44,841 bases of DNA from Actinomycetota bacterium (lineage in GTDB: Bacteria; Actinomycetota; Thermoleophilia; Gaiellales; Gaiellaceae). A model generated the notes under the pieces. That model was not told the DNA's origin. It worked only from the letters and a program-made list of their open reading frames with translations, and did not search any database. The stretch is taken from NCBI GenBank assembly GCA_005884575.1, contig VAWW01000067.1, positions 6,144-50,984 of the forward strand, given 5' to 3'. Shown here in pieces: positions 1-8,357 of the stretch. Position numbers and translations under genes: made by a program. Each line of letters starts with the position of its first letter. Position 1 is the stretch's first letter.

Positions 1-613
1 GCGGTCCGAAGTCCGGCATCGCGCCGAGGGTGTGGAGGAGTTCGTGCGTCGCAGTAAGGGCTGCGCTGCCACCGTCGCCGGGATGAAGGTTGCAACCGGA
101 GCCCAAGAAGACATAAGACGTCCCGAGCTGACCACCGCCGAGACTGACGCGGCGCGACTCGCCGCAGACGCGCGGATTGTTGATTGAACCGTCGAAGTAG
201 ACGAGCGTTTTCGTCGTCGCCGACGGTTGAAGTGCGTCCGCGACGTCCGCGTCGAGGCGACTGCCGTCGTCGCTCCGGTAGAACGAGGTGTCGCGCGGCA
301 GGCGGAGGAAGCCGATGTCGAGCTGCCCGAACCGCGAGCCGCAGCCGGGGAAGGCATAGAGATCCCAGCGGAGAGTGCGTGTCGAGTCCTGCTGCTGCCA
401 CCAGCCGTCGATCGCTACGACGTCCGACGAGATTGCGGAGGCGAGCGTGCCGAAGTTGTCGTCGCCGTCCGACGGCGTGGCGTAGACGACGCGGATCTGG
501 TTCGGCGACGAGATCTCGACGTCGGGAACGCGGTTCCCCGTCGCTTCGTCGCTTCCACACCAGGGAACCGCGGCCTGGGCGCGCGCGGTCGCAGCGAGGG
601 CGGCTGCGGCGAC
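1..613 (-). CDS. Secreted HExxH metallopeptidase-like protein, lacking its start and running off the window
   Basis: On the minus strand the frame is open without a stop from about position 613 to the window edge, about 204 codons. It begins with a signal-peptide-like stretch (VAAAALAATARAQA, hydrophobic with an AxA site), then a mature part starting AVPWCGSDEATGN. Near the edge is HELLHTLGAMPDFGP, whose HExxH pattern is the zinc site of many metallopeptidases; the third ligand would lie beyond the window. No ATG, GTG or TTG lies upstream in this frame near the junction: the frame emerges from inside the purH 3' end, out of phase with it. The fragment therefore lacks its start codon and the charged n-region of the signal peptide. 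I do not recognise the exact family. That it is a secreted zinc peptidase is inference from the motif and signal. Confidence 0.6.
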
Positions 614-2133
614 CGGTTGGTGAACACCATCGACGCGCGCGCCTTCTCGACGGCGTCGACCACGTCCTGGTCGCGCTTGGAGCCGCCCGGCTGGACGATC
701 GACTCGATGCCGGCCTCGAGCGCGATGCGCGGCCCGTCGGGAAACGGGAAGAACGCGTCCGACGCGAGCGCCGCGCCGGCCGGGTCGTGACCGTGGGCGC
801 GTGCCTTCTCGACGGCGATCCGCACGGCGTCGACGCGGCTCATCTGACCGGCGCCGATCCCGATCGTCGCAAGATCCTTGACCAGCACGATCGCGTTCGA
901 GCCGACGTGCTTGCAGACCCGCCACGCGAAGATCAGATCGCCCCACTGCGCTTCGGTCGGCGCCCCGCACGCGACCTGCCAGCCCTCGCGGTCCTCGATC
1001 TCCCAGTCGCCGTCCTGCACGAGCATTCCGCCGAGCACTCGCTTGTAGTGGCGCTCCGTCGGCTCGCCGCCGCGCCGCTCCTTGTCGCGGAGGATCCGCG
1101 TGCCCGGTTTCTTCCGCAACGCCGCGAGCGCCTCGTTGTCGAAGCCCGGTGCGTGGAGCACCTCGACGAACTGCTCCGCGAGCTTGCGGCCGAGCTCAGC
1201 CGCGACGGGCCGTGTCAGGACGACGACGCCGCCGTACGCCGAGGTCGGATCGGAGGCGAGTGCCCTGTCGTATGCCTCCCCGATCGTCCGGGCGATCGCA
1301 ACGCCGCACGGGTTCGCGTGCTTGACGATCACGCACGCCGGCAGCGTGAACTCGCGCGCCAGCAGGCGGGCAGCGCTGAGGTCGTTCAGGTTGTTGAAGG
1401 AGAGCTCCTTGCCGTGCAACTGCTCGGCGCGCGAGAGGAGATGCCGGCGTGCGCCGATCTCCGCGTAGTACGCCGCGCGCTGGTGCGGATTCTCCCCGTA
1501 TGCGAGGTCGGTGACCTTCTCCAGCGGCAACACCATCGTCTCCGGGAACGCCTCGCGCTCGGCGAACCATGCCGCGATCGCCGCCTCGTATGCCGCGGTC
1601 GTCGCGAATGCCTCGGCCGCGAGCTCGCGTCGCGTCTCGATCGTGAGATCTCCCTTTTGACGGAGCTCGTCGAGCACGAACCCGTAGCGGTCGGGCCGGC
1701 AAAGCGGCGCGACATGCGCGAAGTTCTTCGCCGCGCCGCGCAGCATCGACGGCCCGCCGATGTCGATCATCTCGACGGCGTCCTCCTCGCGAACTCCCCG
1801 CTGCGCCGCGACTTGCGCGAACGGGTACAGGTTGACGCAGACGAGGTCGAACGGCTCGATCTCATGCTCGTCGAGGGTCGCGAGGTCGTCGTCGCAGTCA
1901 CGGCGCGCGAGGATCGCCGCATGGATGCGCGGGTGGAGCGTCTTGACGCGCCCGCCGAGCATCTCCGGCACCTCGGTCAGCGACTCGACGCGGCTGACCT
2001 GGAGTCCGAGCTCCTCGATGTACGCCGCGGTGCCGCCGCTCGCCACGAGCTCGACCTTAAGCTCGGCCAGACCCCGTGCGAGCACGTCGAGGCCGGCCTT
2101 GTCATAGACAGAGATCAGCGCGCGCTGGATCAA
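415..2133 (-). CDS. purH: Bifunctional AICAR transformylase / IMP cyclohydrolase PurH, with an aberrant C-terminus
   Basis: Catalyses the last two steps of IMP synthesis: formylation of AICAR with 10-formyl-THF, then ring closure. The N-terminal cyclohydrolase domain (ALISVYDKAG at the start, GGRVKTLHPRIHA near residue 65) is followed by the transformylase domain with YGENPHQ and the catalytic VIVKHANPCGVA segment. The TTG start overlaps the purN stop (TTGA), so translation is probably coupled. Normal PurH ends with an RHFRH-like tail. Here the family match stops after MVFTNR (residue 507, position 613), and the frame then runs about 65 codons through sequence that encodes the secreted peptidase in another frame. 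The conserved tail is thus replaced by junk-like residues. Either a deletion or an assembly join removed the gene end. The enzyme identity is certain; whether it is functional is not. Confidence 0.93.
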   Translation of the reverse strand: MIQRALISVYDKAGLDVLARGLAELKVELVASGGTAAYIEELGLQVSRVESLTEVPEMLGGRVKTLHPRIHAAILARRDCDDDLATLDEHEIEPFDLVCVNLYPFAQVAAQRGVREEDAVEMIDIGGPSMLRGAAKNFAHVAPLCRPDRYGFVLDELRQKGDLTIETRRELAAEAFATTAAYEAAIAAWFAEREAFPETMVLPLEKVTDLAYGENPHQRAAYYAEIGARRHLLSRAEQLHGKELSFNNLNDLSAARLLAREFTLPACVIVKHANPCGVAIARTIGEAYDRALASDPTSAYGGVVVLTRPVAAELGRKLAEQFVEVLHAPGFDNEALAALRKKPGTRILRDKERRGGEPTERHYKRVLGGMLVQDGDWEIEDREGWQVACGAPTEAQWGDLIFAWRVCKHVGSNAIVLVKDLATIGIGAGQMSRVDAVRIAVEKARAHGHDPAGAALASDAFFPFPDGPRIALEAGIESIVQPGGSKRDQDVVDAVEKARASMVFTNRSPQPPSLRPRAPRPRFPGVEATKRRGTAFPTSRSRRRTRSASSTPRRRTATTTSARSPPQSRRTS

Positions 2134-2663
2134 GCTCGCTCCCTGACCAGCATCTCCCGTGCGGCCGCGGGAAGCAAGCGGTGCTCGACGGCGTGGATCC
2201 GCTCGACGAGGGTCGCCCGCGGCTCGACCGGCACCTGTTCCCGGGCGACCACGGGGCCGGTGTCCAGGCCGGCGTCGACCAGGTGGACGGTGACACCGGT
2301 GGTCTCGGCGCCCGCCGCGAGTGCGTCGTCGATCGCGTGCGCGCCGGGGAAGTCCGGAAGCAGCGAGGGGTGGACGTTGAGGATCCGCTGCGGGAAGCGG
2401 TCGAGGAACGGCGCGGTCAGCAGATGCATGTAACCCGCGCAGACAACGAGGTCGACGCCGTGCCCGGCGAGCCAGTCGGCCATCGCGGCGTCGCGGCGCT
2501 CGCGGTCCGGGAAGCCGTGGAGCGAAAAGACGCGCGTCGGGATCTCACCCGCACGCGCGAGGGCTCGACAGTCCACGTTCGCCGCGACCGCCGCGACCGG
2601 CAGCCGCGCGTCGAGCAGCGCCTGCAGGTTCGTCCCGTTCCCGCTGACGAGGACGCCGATCAA
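2130..2663 (-). CDS. purN: Phosphoribosylglycinamide formyltransferase PurN
   Basis: Transfers a formyl group from 10-formyl-THF to GAR, the third step of purine synthesis. The 177-residue protein starts LIGVLVSGNGTNLQALLDA, the phosphate-binding N-terminus of the family. It contains ILNVHPSLLPDFPGAHA with the catalytic Asn and His, and VHLVDAGLDTGPVV with the catalytic Asp. The TTG start is chosen because it begins directly at the family's first strand and overlaps the purM stop as TTGA; an upstream extension of this frame would only be purM read out of phase. Its own stop overlaps the purH start in the same way. It is slightly shorter than the usual 190-210 residues, mainly at the C-terminus. 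Confidence 0.93.
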   Translation of the reverse strand: MIGVLVSGNGTNLQALLDARLPVAAVAANVDCRALARAGEIPTRVFSLHGFPDRERRDAAMADWLAGHGVDLVVCAGYMHLLTAPFLDRFPQRILNVHPSLLPDFPGAHAIDDALAAGAETTGVTVHLVDAGLDTGPVVAREQVPVEPRATLVERIHAVEHRLLPAAAREMLVRERA

Positions 2664-3577
2664 ACGATGCGCCCCACGGCGAGCCCGCCCGTGCCGGCCG
2701 GCACCACGGCGCAGTAGCCGATGCCGAGGTTGAAGACGCGCCGCAGCTCCTCCTCGCCGACGTGGCGGGCGAGCCATTCGAAGACGGCCGGACGCTCCCA
2801 GGCGTCCCAGTCGATCTCCGCGTGGAGGCCCGGCGGAAGCACGCGTGAGAGGTTGCCGAGGATGCCGCCGCCGGTCACGTGCGCGAGCGCGCGGACATCG
2901 GTGCGCTCGCGGAGCTTGCGCACCTCGTCGAGATAGAGGCGCGTCGGCGCGAGCAGGTCGTCGCCCGTGTAGTCCTCCCCCTCGAGCACGCGGCGGACGA
3001 GCGAGAAGCCGTTGCAGTGGACGCCGGCAGAGGGAAAGCCGAGCACGAGGTCGCCGGGCTCGACGCGGCTGCCGTCGATCAGTTCTCTGCGATCCACGAG
3101 GCCGACGCACGTGCCGGCGAAATCCAGCTCCTCGTTGCGATAGATCCCGGGCAGTTCGGCCGTTTCGCCGCCGATCAGCGCGCAGCCGGCGTCGCGGCAG
3201 ACCTCGGCGGCGCCCTCGACGAGCTCGGCGACCTGCTCGGGGTCGATGCGTGCGGCGGCGACGTAGTCGAGGAGGAAGAGCGGCTCGGCGCCGGTGGTGA
3301 GCACGTCGTTGATGCAGTGCGCCGCGAGGTCGGCCCCGGCCCAGCGGAGCGTGCCGGCGCGCCGGGCGAGCACGAGCTTCGAGCCGACACCGTCCGTCGA
3401 GGCGACGAGCAGCCGCTGCTCGTCGAGTGCGAAGACGCCGGCGAAGGCGCCGAAGGATCCGACGACCGCTTTGGTGCGCGTCGACTCCACGGCCTTCTTC
3501 AACCGCTCGACGATCGCCTCCGCGGTCGTGAGCGACACTCCCGCAGCGTCGTACGTGGGAGCGACGTCTCCGGTCAA
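2660..3577 (-). CDS. purM: Phosphoribosylformylglycinamidine cyclo-ligase (AIR synthetase) PurM
   Basis: Closes the imidazole ring by ATP-dependent conversion of FGAM to AIR. Family motifs appear in order: TYDAAGVSL, GSFGAFAGVF, LVASTDGVGSKLVLA, the CINDVLTTGAEPLFLLDY block, GCALIGGETAELPG, GVHCNGFSLVRR, AHVTGGGILGNLSRVLP and FNLGIGYCAVV. I place the start at the second of two adjacent TTG codons. It gives MTGDVAPTYDAAGV, matches the family start, and lies exactly 7 bases downstream of a TACACT -10 box, the spacing expected for a leaderless message. Longer upstream readings have no family similarity. The product is 305 residues, a little short of the typical 330-350. First gene of purM-purN-purH. 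Confidence 0.92.
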   Translation of the reverse strand: MTGDVAPTYDAAGVSLTTAEAIVERLKKAVESTRTKAVVGSFGAFAGVFALDEQRLLVASTDGVGSKLVLARRAGTLRWAGADLAAHCINDVLTTGAEPLFLLDYVAAARIDPEQVAELVEGAAEVCRDAGCALIGGETAELPGIYRNEELDFAGTCVGLVDRRELIDGSRVEPGDLVLGFPSAGVHCNGFSLVRRVLEGEDYTGDDLLAPTRLYLDEVRKLRERTDVRALAHVTGGGILGNLSRVLPPGLHAEIDWDAWERPAVFEWLARHVGEEELRRVFNLGIGYCAVVPAGTGGLAVGRIV

Positions 3578-3584
3578 CAACCAG

Positions 3585-3594
3585 AGTGTAGGGT
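3585..3594. promoter_or_regulatory. Symmetric -10 box upstream of purM
   Basis: The sequence AGTGTAGGGT reads TACACT on the minus strand (7 bases before the purM TTG start) and TAGGGT on the plus strand, the two sharing the central TA. On the minus side it fits a leaderless purM transcript. On the plus side no gene follows, so any transcript would be antisense to the end of the VOC gene. No clear -35 box was seen. Confidence 0.45.
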
Positions 3595-3599
3595 GGCGC

Positions 3600-4214
3600 T
3601 CAGACGAACAGCTCGCCGTGGAGCTCCGGCCGCCCCTGCGGGCCGCCGGGGACGAAGCGCACGAGCGTCTCGCCCACATGGACGCCGCCGTCGGTGTCGG
3701 GCTCGAGGTCGAGGATCGACGCCAGCGCGTCCGCCTTCTCCTCCGGATCGTCCGCCTTCAGATGCAGCTCCGACAAGCTCAGGTCGGCCGCTCCCTCGAG
3801 CAGCTCCTCGATCCAGTCGCGCGGCGGATGCAGCTCGAGCCGGTAGCCGGCGTTCGTCGAGACGAACGTCCGCCGGCCGCCGTGCTCCTGGATGCGCAGC
3901 TCCGCGTGCGCCGCCCGGTCGAGCGCCGCCTCGAACTCGTCCTCGTCGAGCGCGAGCCCGAGATGGTCGACGCGCGGCAGCGGCCACTGTCCCGGTTGCA
4001 CGACGACGTTCACCGCGCCCTTTTCGAGCTCGCTGAGCCGCAGCTTGAACCCGCTGTCGTCCAGCTCGGACCAGGACACACCCGGCTCGTAGGACGTCAG
4101 GTCCTCGCCGACGCGGCCGTGCCTCGCGACGAGGTGGAAGCCCAGCTTGCCGATGTACCGCGCCTCCACCTCGCGCACCTTGCTCGTGACGAGGTGGTAG
4201 TGGAACAGGTGCAC
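3600..4214 (-). CDS. VOC (glyoxalase/bleomycin-resistance fold) family protein
   Basis: A 204-residue protein that appears to hold two VOC-type beta-alpha-beta modules. It begins HLFHYHLVTSKVREVEARYI, as in family members whose first strand carries a metal-ligand His. The middle has VDHLGLALDEDEFEAAL, a typical VOC second-module start, followed by GYRLELHP with the usual terminal Glu. A specific substrate cannot be read from the sequence; dioxygenases, lyases and resistance proteins share this fold. The GTG start lies 9 bases after a good -10 box (TACAAT on the minus strand, 4224-4229). It is divergent from another VOC gene, and its 3' end is 22 bases from the purM start, so it may read through into purM. 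Confidence 0.7.
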   Translation of the reverse strand: MHLFHYHLVTSKVREVEARYIGKLGFHLVARHGRVGEDLTSYEPGVSWSELDDSGFKLRLSELEKGAVNVVVQPGQWPLPRVDHLGLALDEDEFEAALDRAAHAELRIQEHGGRRTFVSTNAGYRLELHPPRDWIEELLEGAADLSLSELHLKADDPEEKADALASILDLEPDTDGGVHVGETLVRFVPGGPQGRPELHGELFV

Positions 4215-4272
4215 GAGGGCCCGATTGTAAGTAGGACTCGGCTCCGGCGCGTCGAAGCCGGAATGTCCAGCC

Positions 4273-4692
4273 GTGAGCCCGAGCGAGATCCGCCACGTCG
4301 ACCTCGTCGTCTCCTCGATCGAGCGCAGCCTGCCCTTCTACCGCGAGCTGCTCGGCCCGCTCGGCTTCCACCGGGTCAGCGAGGTCGAGGGCGAGCGCGG
4401 CGAGACGATCTACTACCTCAGCGGGCCGAGCTGGGCCGTCGGCCTGCGCGAGCCGCCGCAGCCGCCGAGCCGCGAGCACGACCGCTACGAGCTGGGCCTC
4501 CACCACCTCTGCTTCACGGCGCCGTCGCGCGCCACGGTCGCAGAGCGGGCCGAGTGGCTGCGCGCGCACGGCGCCGAGATCGAGAGCGGGCCGGAGGAAT
4601 ACACGTACGTGCCGGGGTATTACGCGGTGTTCTTCTACGACCCCGACGGAATCAAGCTCGAGATCGCACACGTCCCGGGCCAAGCGGCCTGA
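4273..4692 (+). CDS. VOC family protein (glyoxalase-like)
   Basis: A single-domain-length (139 residues) VOC protein. It begins IRHVDLVVSSIERSLPFY, with the first metal-ligand His position and the typical helix leading to FYRELLGPLGF. The second module contains LGLHHLCFTAPSRATV, and the C-terminus has FFYDPDGIKLEIAHV, where DPDG..LE is the family signature with the last metal-ligand Glu. The GTG start gives the shortest complete domain. Substrate unknown. It is divergent from the 3600-4214 VOC gene, with 58 bases between them, and is followed 15 bases later by a small membrane-protein gene on the same strand. Confidence 0.78.
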   Translation: MSPSEIRHVDLVVSSIERSLPFYRELLGPLGFHRVSEVEGERGETIYYLSGPSWAVGLREPPQPPSREHDRYELGLHHLCFTAPSRATVAERAEWLRAHGAEIESGPEEYTYVPGYYAVFFYDPDGIKLEIAHVPGQAA

Positions 4693-4707
4693 CGAAAGGA
4701 GCACGAC

Positions 4708-5010
4708 ATGTCGACGGTTCCTCCCGATCAGCCGGGCACCCCGCCGCCTCCGCCCCCGCCGAGCCAGCCCACGTTCGGCCAGGGCGGCTACGGCGGACTG
4801 GGCCGGATGCCCACGACCGGCGCGATCCTCCCCGTCCCCGGCAACGCCGAGCTGGCCGTCTACCTCCTGGCCACGATCGTCCTCGCGATCATCTGGGCTG
4901 CGAGCGACCTGCTCGACGCGAACGGCTTCGCGACGCTCTTCACGTGGCTGACGATCGGCTACATCCTCAGCCGCGGCGTCGCCAAGGCGAGCCGCGTGCT
5001 CGAACAGTAG
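4708..5010 (+). CDS. Small proline-rich membrane protein
   Basis: A 100-residue protein with a Pro/Gly-rich, cytosol-like N-terminus (a PPPPPPPSQP run near residues 12-21), then two hydrophobic segments at about residues 50-66 (AVYLLATIVLAIIWAAS) and 76-90 (FATLFTWLTIGYILS). The C-terminus is short and basic. This is one of the few genes here with a clear ribosome binding site (AAAGGAG, 7 bases before the ATG). It follows the VOC gene by 15 bases, so the two are probably co-transcribed. It ends 3 bases before the convergent purF gene. No function can be assigned. Confidence 0.7.
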   Translation: MSTVPPDQPGTPPPPPPPSQPTFGQGGYGGLGRMPTTGAILPVPGNAELAVYLLATIVLAIIWAASDLLDANGFATLFTWLTIGYILSRGVAKASRVLEQ

Positions 5011-5013
5011 GAA

Positions 5014-6399
5014 TCAGACCCGCGCGGCCTCGAACCGCAGCTTCGCGTGAGTGCCCGGCTCCGGGATCGGGGTCGGGTACTCACGCGTGAGGCAGGCGCG
5101 GCAGAGCTCGGACTCCGGCCGCTGCGTCGCGGCCTGCAGCCCGTCGAGCGAGAGATAGGCGAGCGAGGTCGCGCCGATGTGCTGCCGCACCTCCTCGACC
5201 GTGCGCGTGCTCGCGATCAGCTCGGTCGGATCCGCGAGGTCGATCCCGTAGTAGCACTGGTCGATCACGGGCGGCGACGAGATGCGCACGTGCACCTCGG
5301 TCGCGCCCGCGTCGAAGAGCATCTGCACGATCTGCTGCGTCGTGTTCCCGCGGACGATCGAGTCGTCGACGATCACGACGCGCCTCCCGGCGACCTCCGC
5401 GAGCGGGTTGAACTTGAGGCGGATGCCCTGGCGCCGCAGGTCCTGGTCGGGCTGGATGAAGGTGCGGCCGACGTACCGGTTCTTGACGAAGCCCTCGCCG
5501 AACGGAAGGCCGCTGGCGCGCGCGAAGCCGATCGCGGCCGGCGTCCCCGAGTCGGGCACCGAGAGCACGAGGTCGACGTCGGCCGGAGCCTCCCGCGCCA
5601 GCCGCTCGCCCATCCGGACGCGCGCGCCGTGCACCTCGACGCCGTCGAGTCGCGAGTCGGGCCGTGCGAGGTAGAAGAACTCGAAGATGCAGAGCGCGCC
5701 GTCCGCGGCCGGATCGATCGCTTGTATCGCGCGGACACCTTGCTCGTCGACGACGACGAGCTCGCCGTGTCCGATCTCGCGGTCGAACGCCGCGCCGACG
5801 AGGTCGAAGGCGCACGTCTCCGACGCGACCACGCGATCGCCCCCGAGCCGACCGAGGCAGAGCGGGCGGAACCCGTGCGCGTCACGGAACGCCATCAGCT
5901 TCCCCTCGGAGAGCGCGACGACGGAGAACGCACCCTCGAGTCTCGACATGGCCGACGCGACCGCGTCCTCGAGCGGCGCGGGATCGTTGGCGATCAGCGC
6001 CGCGATCAGCTCGCTGTCGGAGGTCGAGTGCAGCGTGACGTCCTGCGCGTGGAGCTCTTCGCGCAGCTCCGCCGCGTTGACCAGGTTGCCGTTGTGGCCG
6101 AGCGCGACCGTGCGGACGCGTCCGTGCTGAACGAGCGGCTGCGCGTTCGACCACTGCGACGAGCCTGTGGTCGAGTAGCGGTTGTGGCCGATCGCGACCT
6201 GTCCCTGCAGGCCGCGCAGCTTCTGCTCGTCGAAGACCTGGCTCACGAGCCCGAGGTCGCGCAGCGCCGTGAGGCGTCCGTTGTCGGCGACGGCGATTCC
6301 GGCCGCCTCCTGCCCACGGTGCTGAAGCGCGAAGAGGCCGAAGTACGTCAGCCGGGACACGTCCCGGCCGGCCGCGTGAACGCCGAAGATCCCGCACAT
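5014..6399 (-). CDS. purF: Amidophosphoribosyltransferase PurF (Fe-S type)
   Basis: First committed step of purine synthesis: glutamine plus PRPP gives phosphoribosylamine. The 461-residue protein starts MCGIFGVHA, so Cys2 is the glutaminase nucleophile directly behind Met, with no propeptide of the Bacillus kind. The PRPP loop VVIVDDSIVRGNTTQQ lies at 341-356. Cys237 (CIFEFFYLARPDS), Cys382 (DQCYYGIDLA), Cys433 and Cys436 (LCRACLTREYP) match the four ligands of the structural 4Fe-4S cluster of the B. subtilis-type enzyme, suggesting an oxygen-sensitive form. The start is fixed by Cys2 and by the TGATG overlap with the purL stop. The frame is open further upstream, but that is purL read out of phase. 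Confidence 0.96.
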   Translation of the reverse strand: MCGIFGVHAAGRDVSRLTYFGLFALQHRGQEAAGIAVADNGRLTALRDLGLVSQVFDEQKLRGLQGQVAIGHNRYSTTGSSQWSNAQPLVQHGRVRTVALGHNGNLVNAAELREELHAQDVTLHSTSDSELIAALIANDPAPLEDAVASAMSRLEGAFSVVALSEGKLMAFRDAHGFRPLCLGRLGGDRVVASETCAFDLVGAAFDREIGHGELVVVDEQGVRAIQAIDPAADGALCIFEFFYLARPDSRLDGVEVHGARVRMGERLAREAPADVDLVLSVPDSGTPAAIGFARASGLPFGEGFVKNRYVGRTFIQPDQDLRRQGIRLKFNPLAEVAGRRVVIVDDSIVRGNTTQQIVQMLFDAGATEVHVRISSPPVIDQCYYGIDLADPTELIASTRTVEEVRQHIGATSLAYLSLDGLQAATQRPESELCRACLTREYPTPIPEPGTHAKLRFEAARV

Positions 6400-8312
6400 C
6401 AGGGGACCTGGCCGATCTGGACGAAGCCCTTCGAGCCGAGTCTCGTCACCTGGGAAGGGGCGATGGCCAGGACTGCCGCGCCCCGCCGGGGCTCGTCCGG
6501 CAGGTCGACGTCGGCCTCGAGCCCGCCGCTCCACCCGGCAGCCTCGGCGAGCGCGTGCGCGAGTCCGCCGGCGCCGACGTCGTGCGCAAGGCTGAGCAGC
6601 GGTGCGGCCTTCCAGAGAAAGCGGATCAGCGCCGCCTCGGCTGCCAGCGAGTCCTCGGGCGCGACGGCGAGCAGGACGGCGTCCCCGGAGCGCCAGCGCG
6701 ACGGGACGAAGCGCACGTCCGGGACGAGCCCGACGCAGCCGACGACCGGCGTCGGCGGGATCGGCCGACCGTCGGTCTCGTTGTAGAGGGAGACGTTGCC
6801 CGAGACGACCGGGACACGCAGCGCCTCGGCGGCCTGCGCGATTCCCTCGATCGCCTGCTCGAGCTCCCAGCCGATCTCCGGCTTCTCCGGATTGCCGAAG
6901 TTCAGGCAGTCGGTGAGTGCCAGCGGCTCACCGCCGGCGCACGCGACGTTGCGCGCCGCCCGCAGCACCGCCGACGCGCCGGCGCGAAACGGGTCGCGCT
7001 CGCCTGCGGCCGGCCCGTTGAGCGAGACGGCGACGCCGCGCAGCGACGGCCGCAGCCGGAGCACGGCCGCGTCGAGCCCCGGACGCCGCACGGTGCGCGA
7101 GCCGACGAGGTAGTCGTACTGCTCGAAGATCCAGCGCTTGTCCACCGGCTCCGCGCGCGGACTCGGTTGCGGCCACTCGTCACGAGGCGTGCGCTCGATC
7201 TCGTAGCGAGGGCACTCGTCCGTCAGGAAACGAGCCGGGATCTCTCCAACGACGTCGCCCTCATAGAGAGCGCGCAACAGCGCGCTCTTGGTCACCTCGC
7301 CGATCGCCGTGCACGGCAGTTCCCAGCGCGCGCAGACCGCCTGCACGGCGTCGAGCATCTGCGGCCGGACGATCGCGACCATCCGCTCCTGCGACTCCGA
7401 GATCATGATCTCCCACGGTTCCATCCCGGCCTCGCGCAGCGGGACGCGGTCGAGCCGGACGTCGATGCCGAACTCGGACGCCATCTCCGCCAGCGACGAC
7501 GCGAGCCCGGCGGCGCCGCAGTCCTGCAGCGACTCGACGAGACCGGACTCGACGAGCTCGACCGACACCTCGATCAGCTTCTTGCCGGTGAACGGATCGC
7601 CGACCTGCACGGTCGGCCGCTTGTCCCCGTCGTCCTCGCCGAGCTCCTGGCTCGCGAGCACCGACGCGCCGCCGATCCCGTCGCGACCGGTCGTCGCGCC
7701 GAAGAGGACGACGAGATTGCCGGCCCCGCTCGCCTTCGCGCTCTGGACGCGGTCGCTCGGCAGGAGCCCGACACACATCGCGTTCACGAGGCAGTTGTCC
7801 CGGTAGGCCTCGTCGAAGACGGCCGCGCCGCCCACTGTCGGGATGCCCGTTGAGTTCCCGTAGTGGCCGATCCCGGCGACGGCGCGCCTGAAGTGCCCGT
7901 CGGGCGCACCGAACCAGAGCCCGTCGAGCAGCGCGACCGGTCGCGCGCCCATCGCGACGATGTCGCGGAGGATCCCGCCGACCCCGGTCGCCGCGCCCTG
8001 GAACGGCTCGACCGCCGACGGGTGGTTGTGGCTCTCCACCTTGAACGCGACGGCGACTCCCTCGCCGAGGTCGACGACGCCGGCGTTCTCGCCCGGCCCC
8101 TGGAGGACGCGCGCCCCGGCGGACGGGAGCCGCCTCAGCAGCGGCGCCGAGTGCTTGTAGCCGCAATGCTCCGACCAGAGCAGCGAGAAGACCGCGAGCT
8201 CGAAGTGGTTCGGCTCGCGCTCCAGCAGCGTCCGGATTCGCTCGAGCTCCCCGTCCGTGAGGCCGAGGGCGCGGTGGAGCGGCTGTTCCGCAACCGAGCT
8301 CAGGTAGTGCAG
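6399..8312 (-). CDS. purL: FGAM synthase subunit PurL (small type); start codon unusual
   Basis: ATP-dependent amidation of FGAR to FGAM, acting with PurQ (glutaminase) and PurS, both encoded at 21 kb. The frame carries the family N-terminus: PLHRALGLTDGE, SLLWSEHCGYKHS, LQGPGENAGVVDL, then VESHNHPSAVEPFQGAATG with the catalytic His, and later SESQERMVAI and DVGAGGLAHALAE. No ATG, GTG or TTG exists in frame between the upstream TAA (8346-8348) and the ESHNHP motif. The first usable GTG, at 8039, would delete about 91 essential residues. I therefore place the start at a CTG (8312), giving 637 residues, in the range of small PurL proteins; a sequence error is the alternative. The stop overlaps the purF start as TGATG. 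Confidence 0.85.
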   Translation of the reverse strand: MHYLSSVAEQPLHRALGLTDGELERIRTLLEREPNHFELAVFSLLWSEHCGYKHSAPLLRRLPSAGARVLQGPGENAGVVDLGEGVAVAFKVESHNHPSAVEPFQGAATGVGGILRDIVAMGARPVALLDGLWFGAPDGHFRRAVAGIGHYGNSTGIPTVGGAAVFDEAYRDNCLVNAMCVGLLPSDRVQSAKASGAGNLVVLFGATTGRDGIGGASVLASQELGEDDGDKRPTVQVGDPFTGKKLIEVSVELVESGLVESLQDCGAAGLASSLAEMASEFGIDVRLDRVPLREAGMEPWEIMISESQERMVAIVRPQMLDAVQAVCARWELPCTAIGEVTKSALLRALYEGDVVGEIPARFLTDECPRYEIERTPRDEWPQPSPRAEPVDKRWIFEQYDYLVGSRTVRRPGLDAAVLRLRPSLRGVAVSLNGPAAGERDPFRAGASAVLRAARNVACAGGEPLALTDCLNFGNPEKPEIGWELEQAIEGIAQAAEALRVPVVSGNVSLYNETDGRPIPPTPVVGCVGLVPDVRFVPSRWRSGDAVLLAVAPEDSLAAEAALIRFLWKAAPLLSLAHDVGAGGLAHALAEAAGWSGGLEADVDLPDEPRRGAAVLAIAPSQVTRLGSKGFVQIGQVP

Positions 8313-8357
8313 CTTAGCCGTGAAACAGGACGGCGCGGTCGTGCGTTAAAGGGAACT

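Noticed and set aside
184..2433. A 749-codon plus-strand open frame over purH/purN
   Set aside because: It is the antisense of purH/purN, rich in Arg/Asp/Leu with no domain. High-GC coding DNA routinely leaves long antisense frames open. The same holds for 5047-6786, 6555-7853, 20990-22288, 23055-24173 and 24752-26530 (plus) and for the long minus-strand frame 37368-39512.
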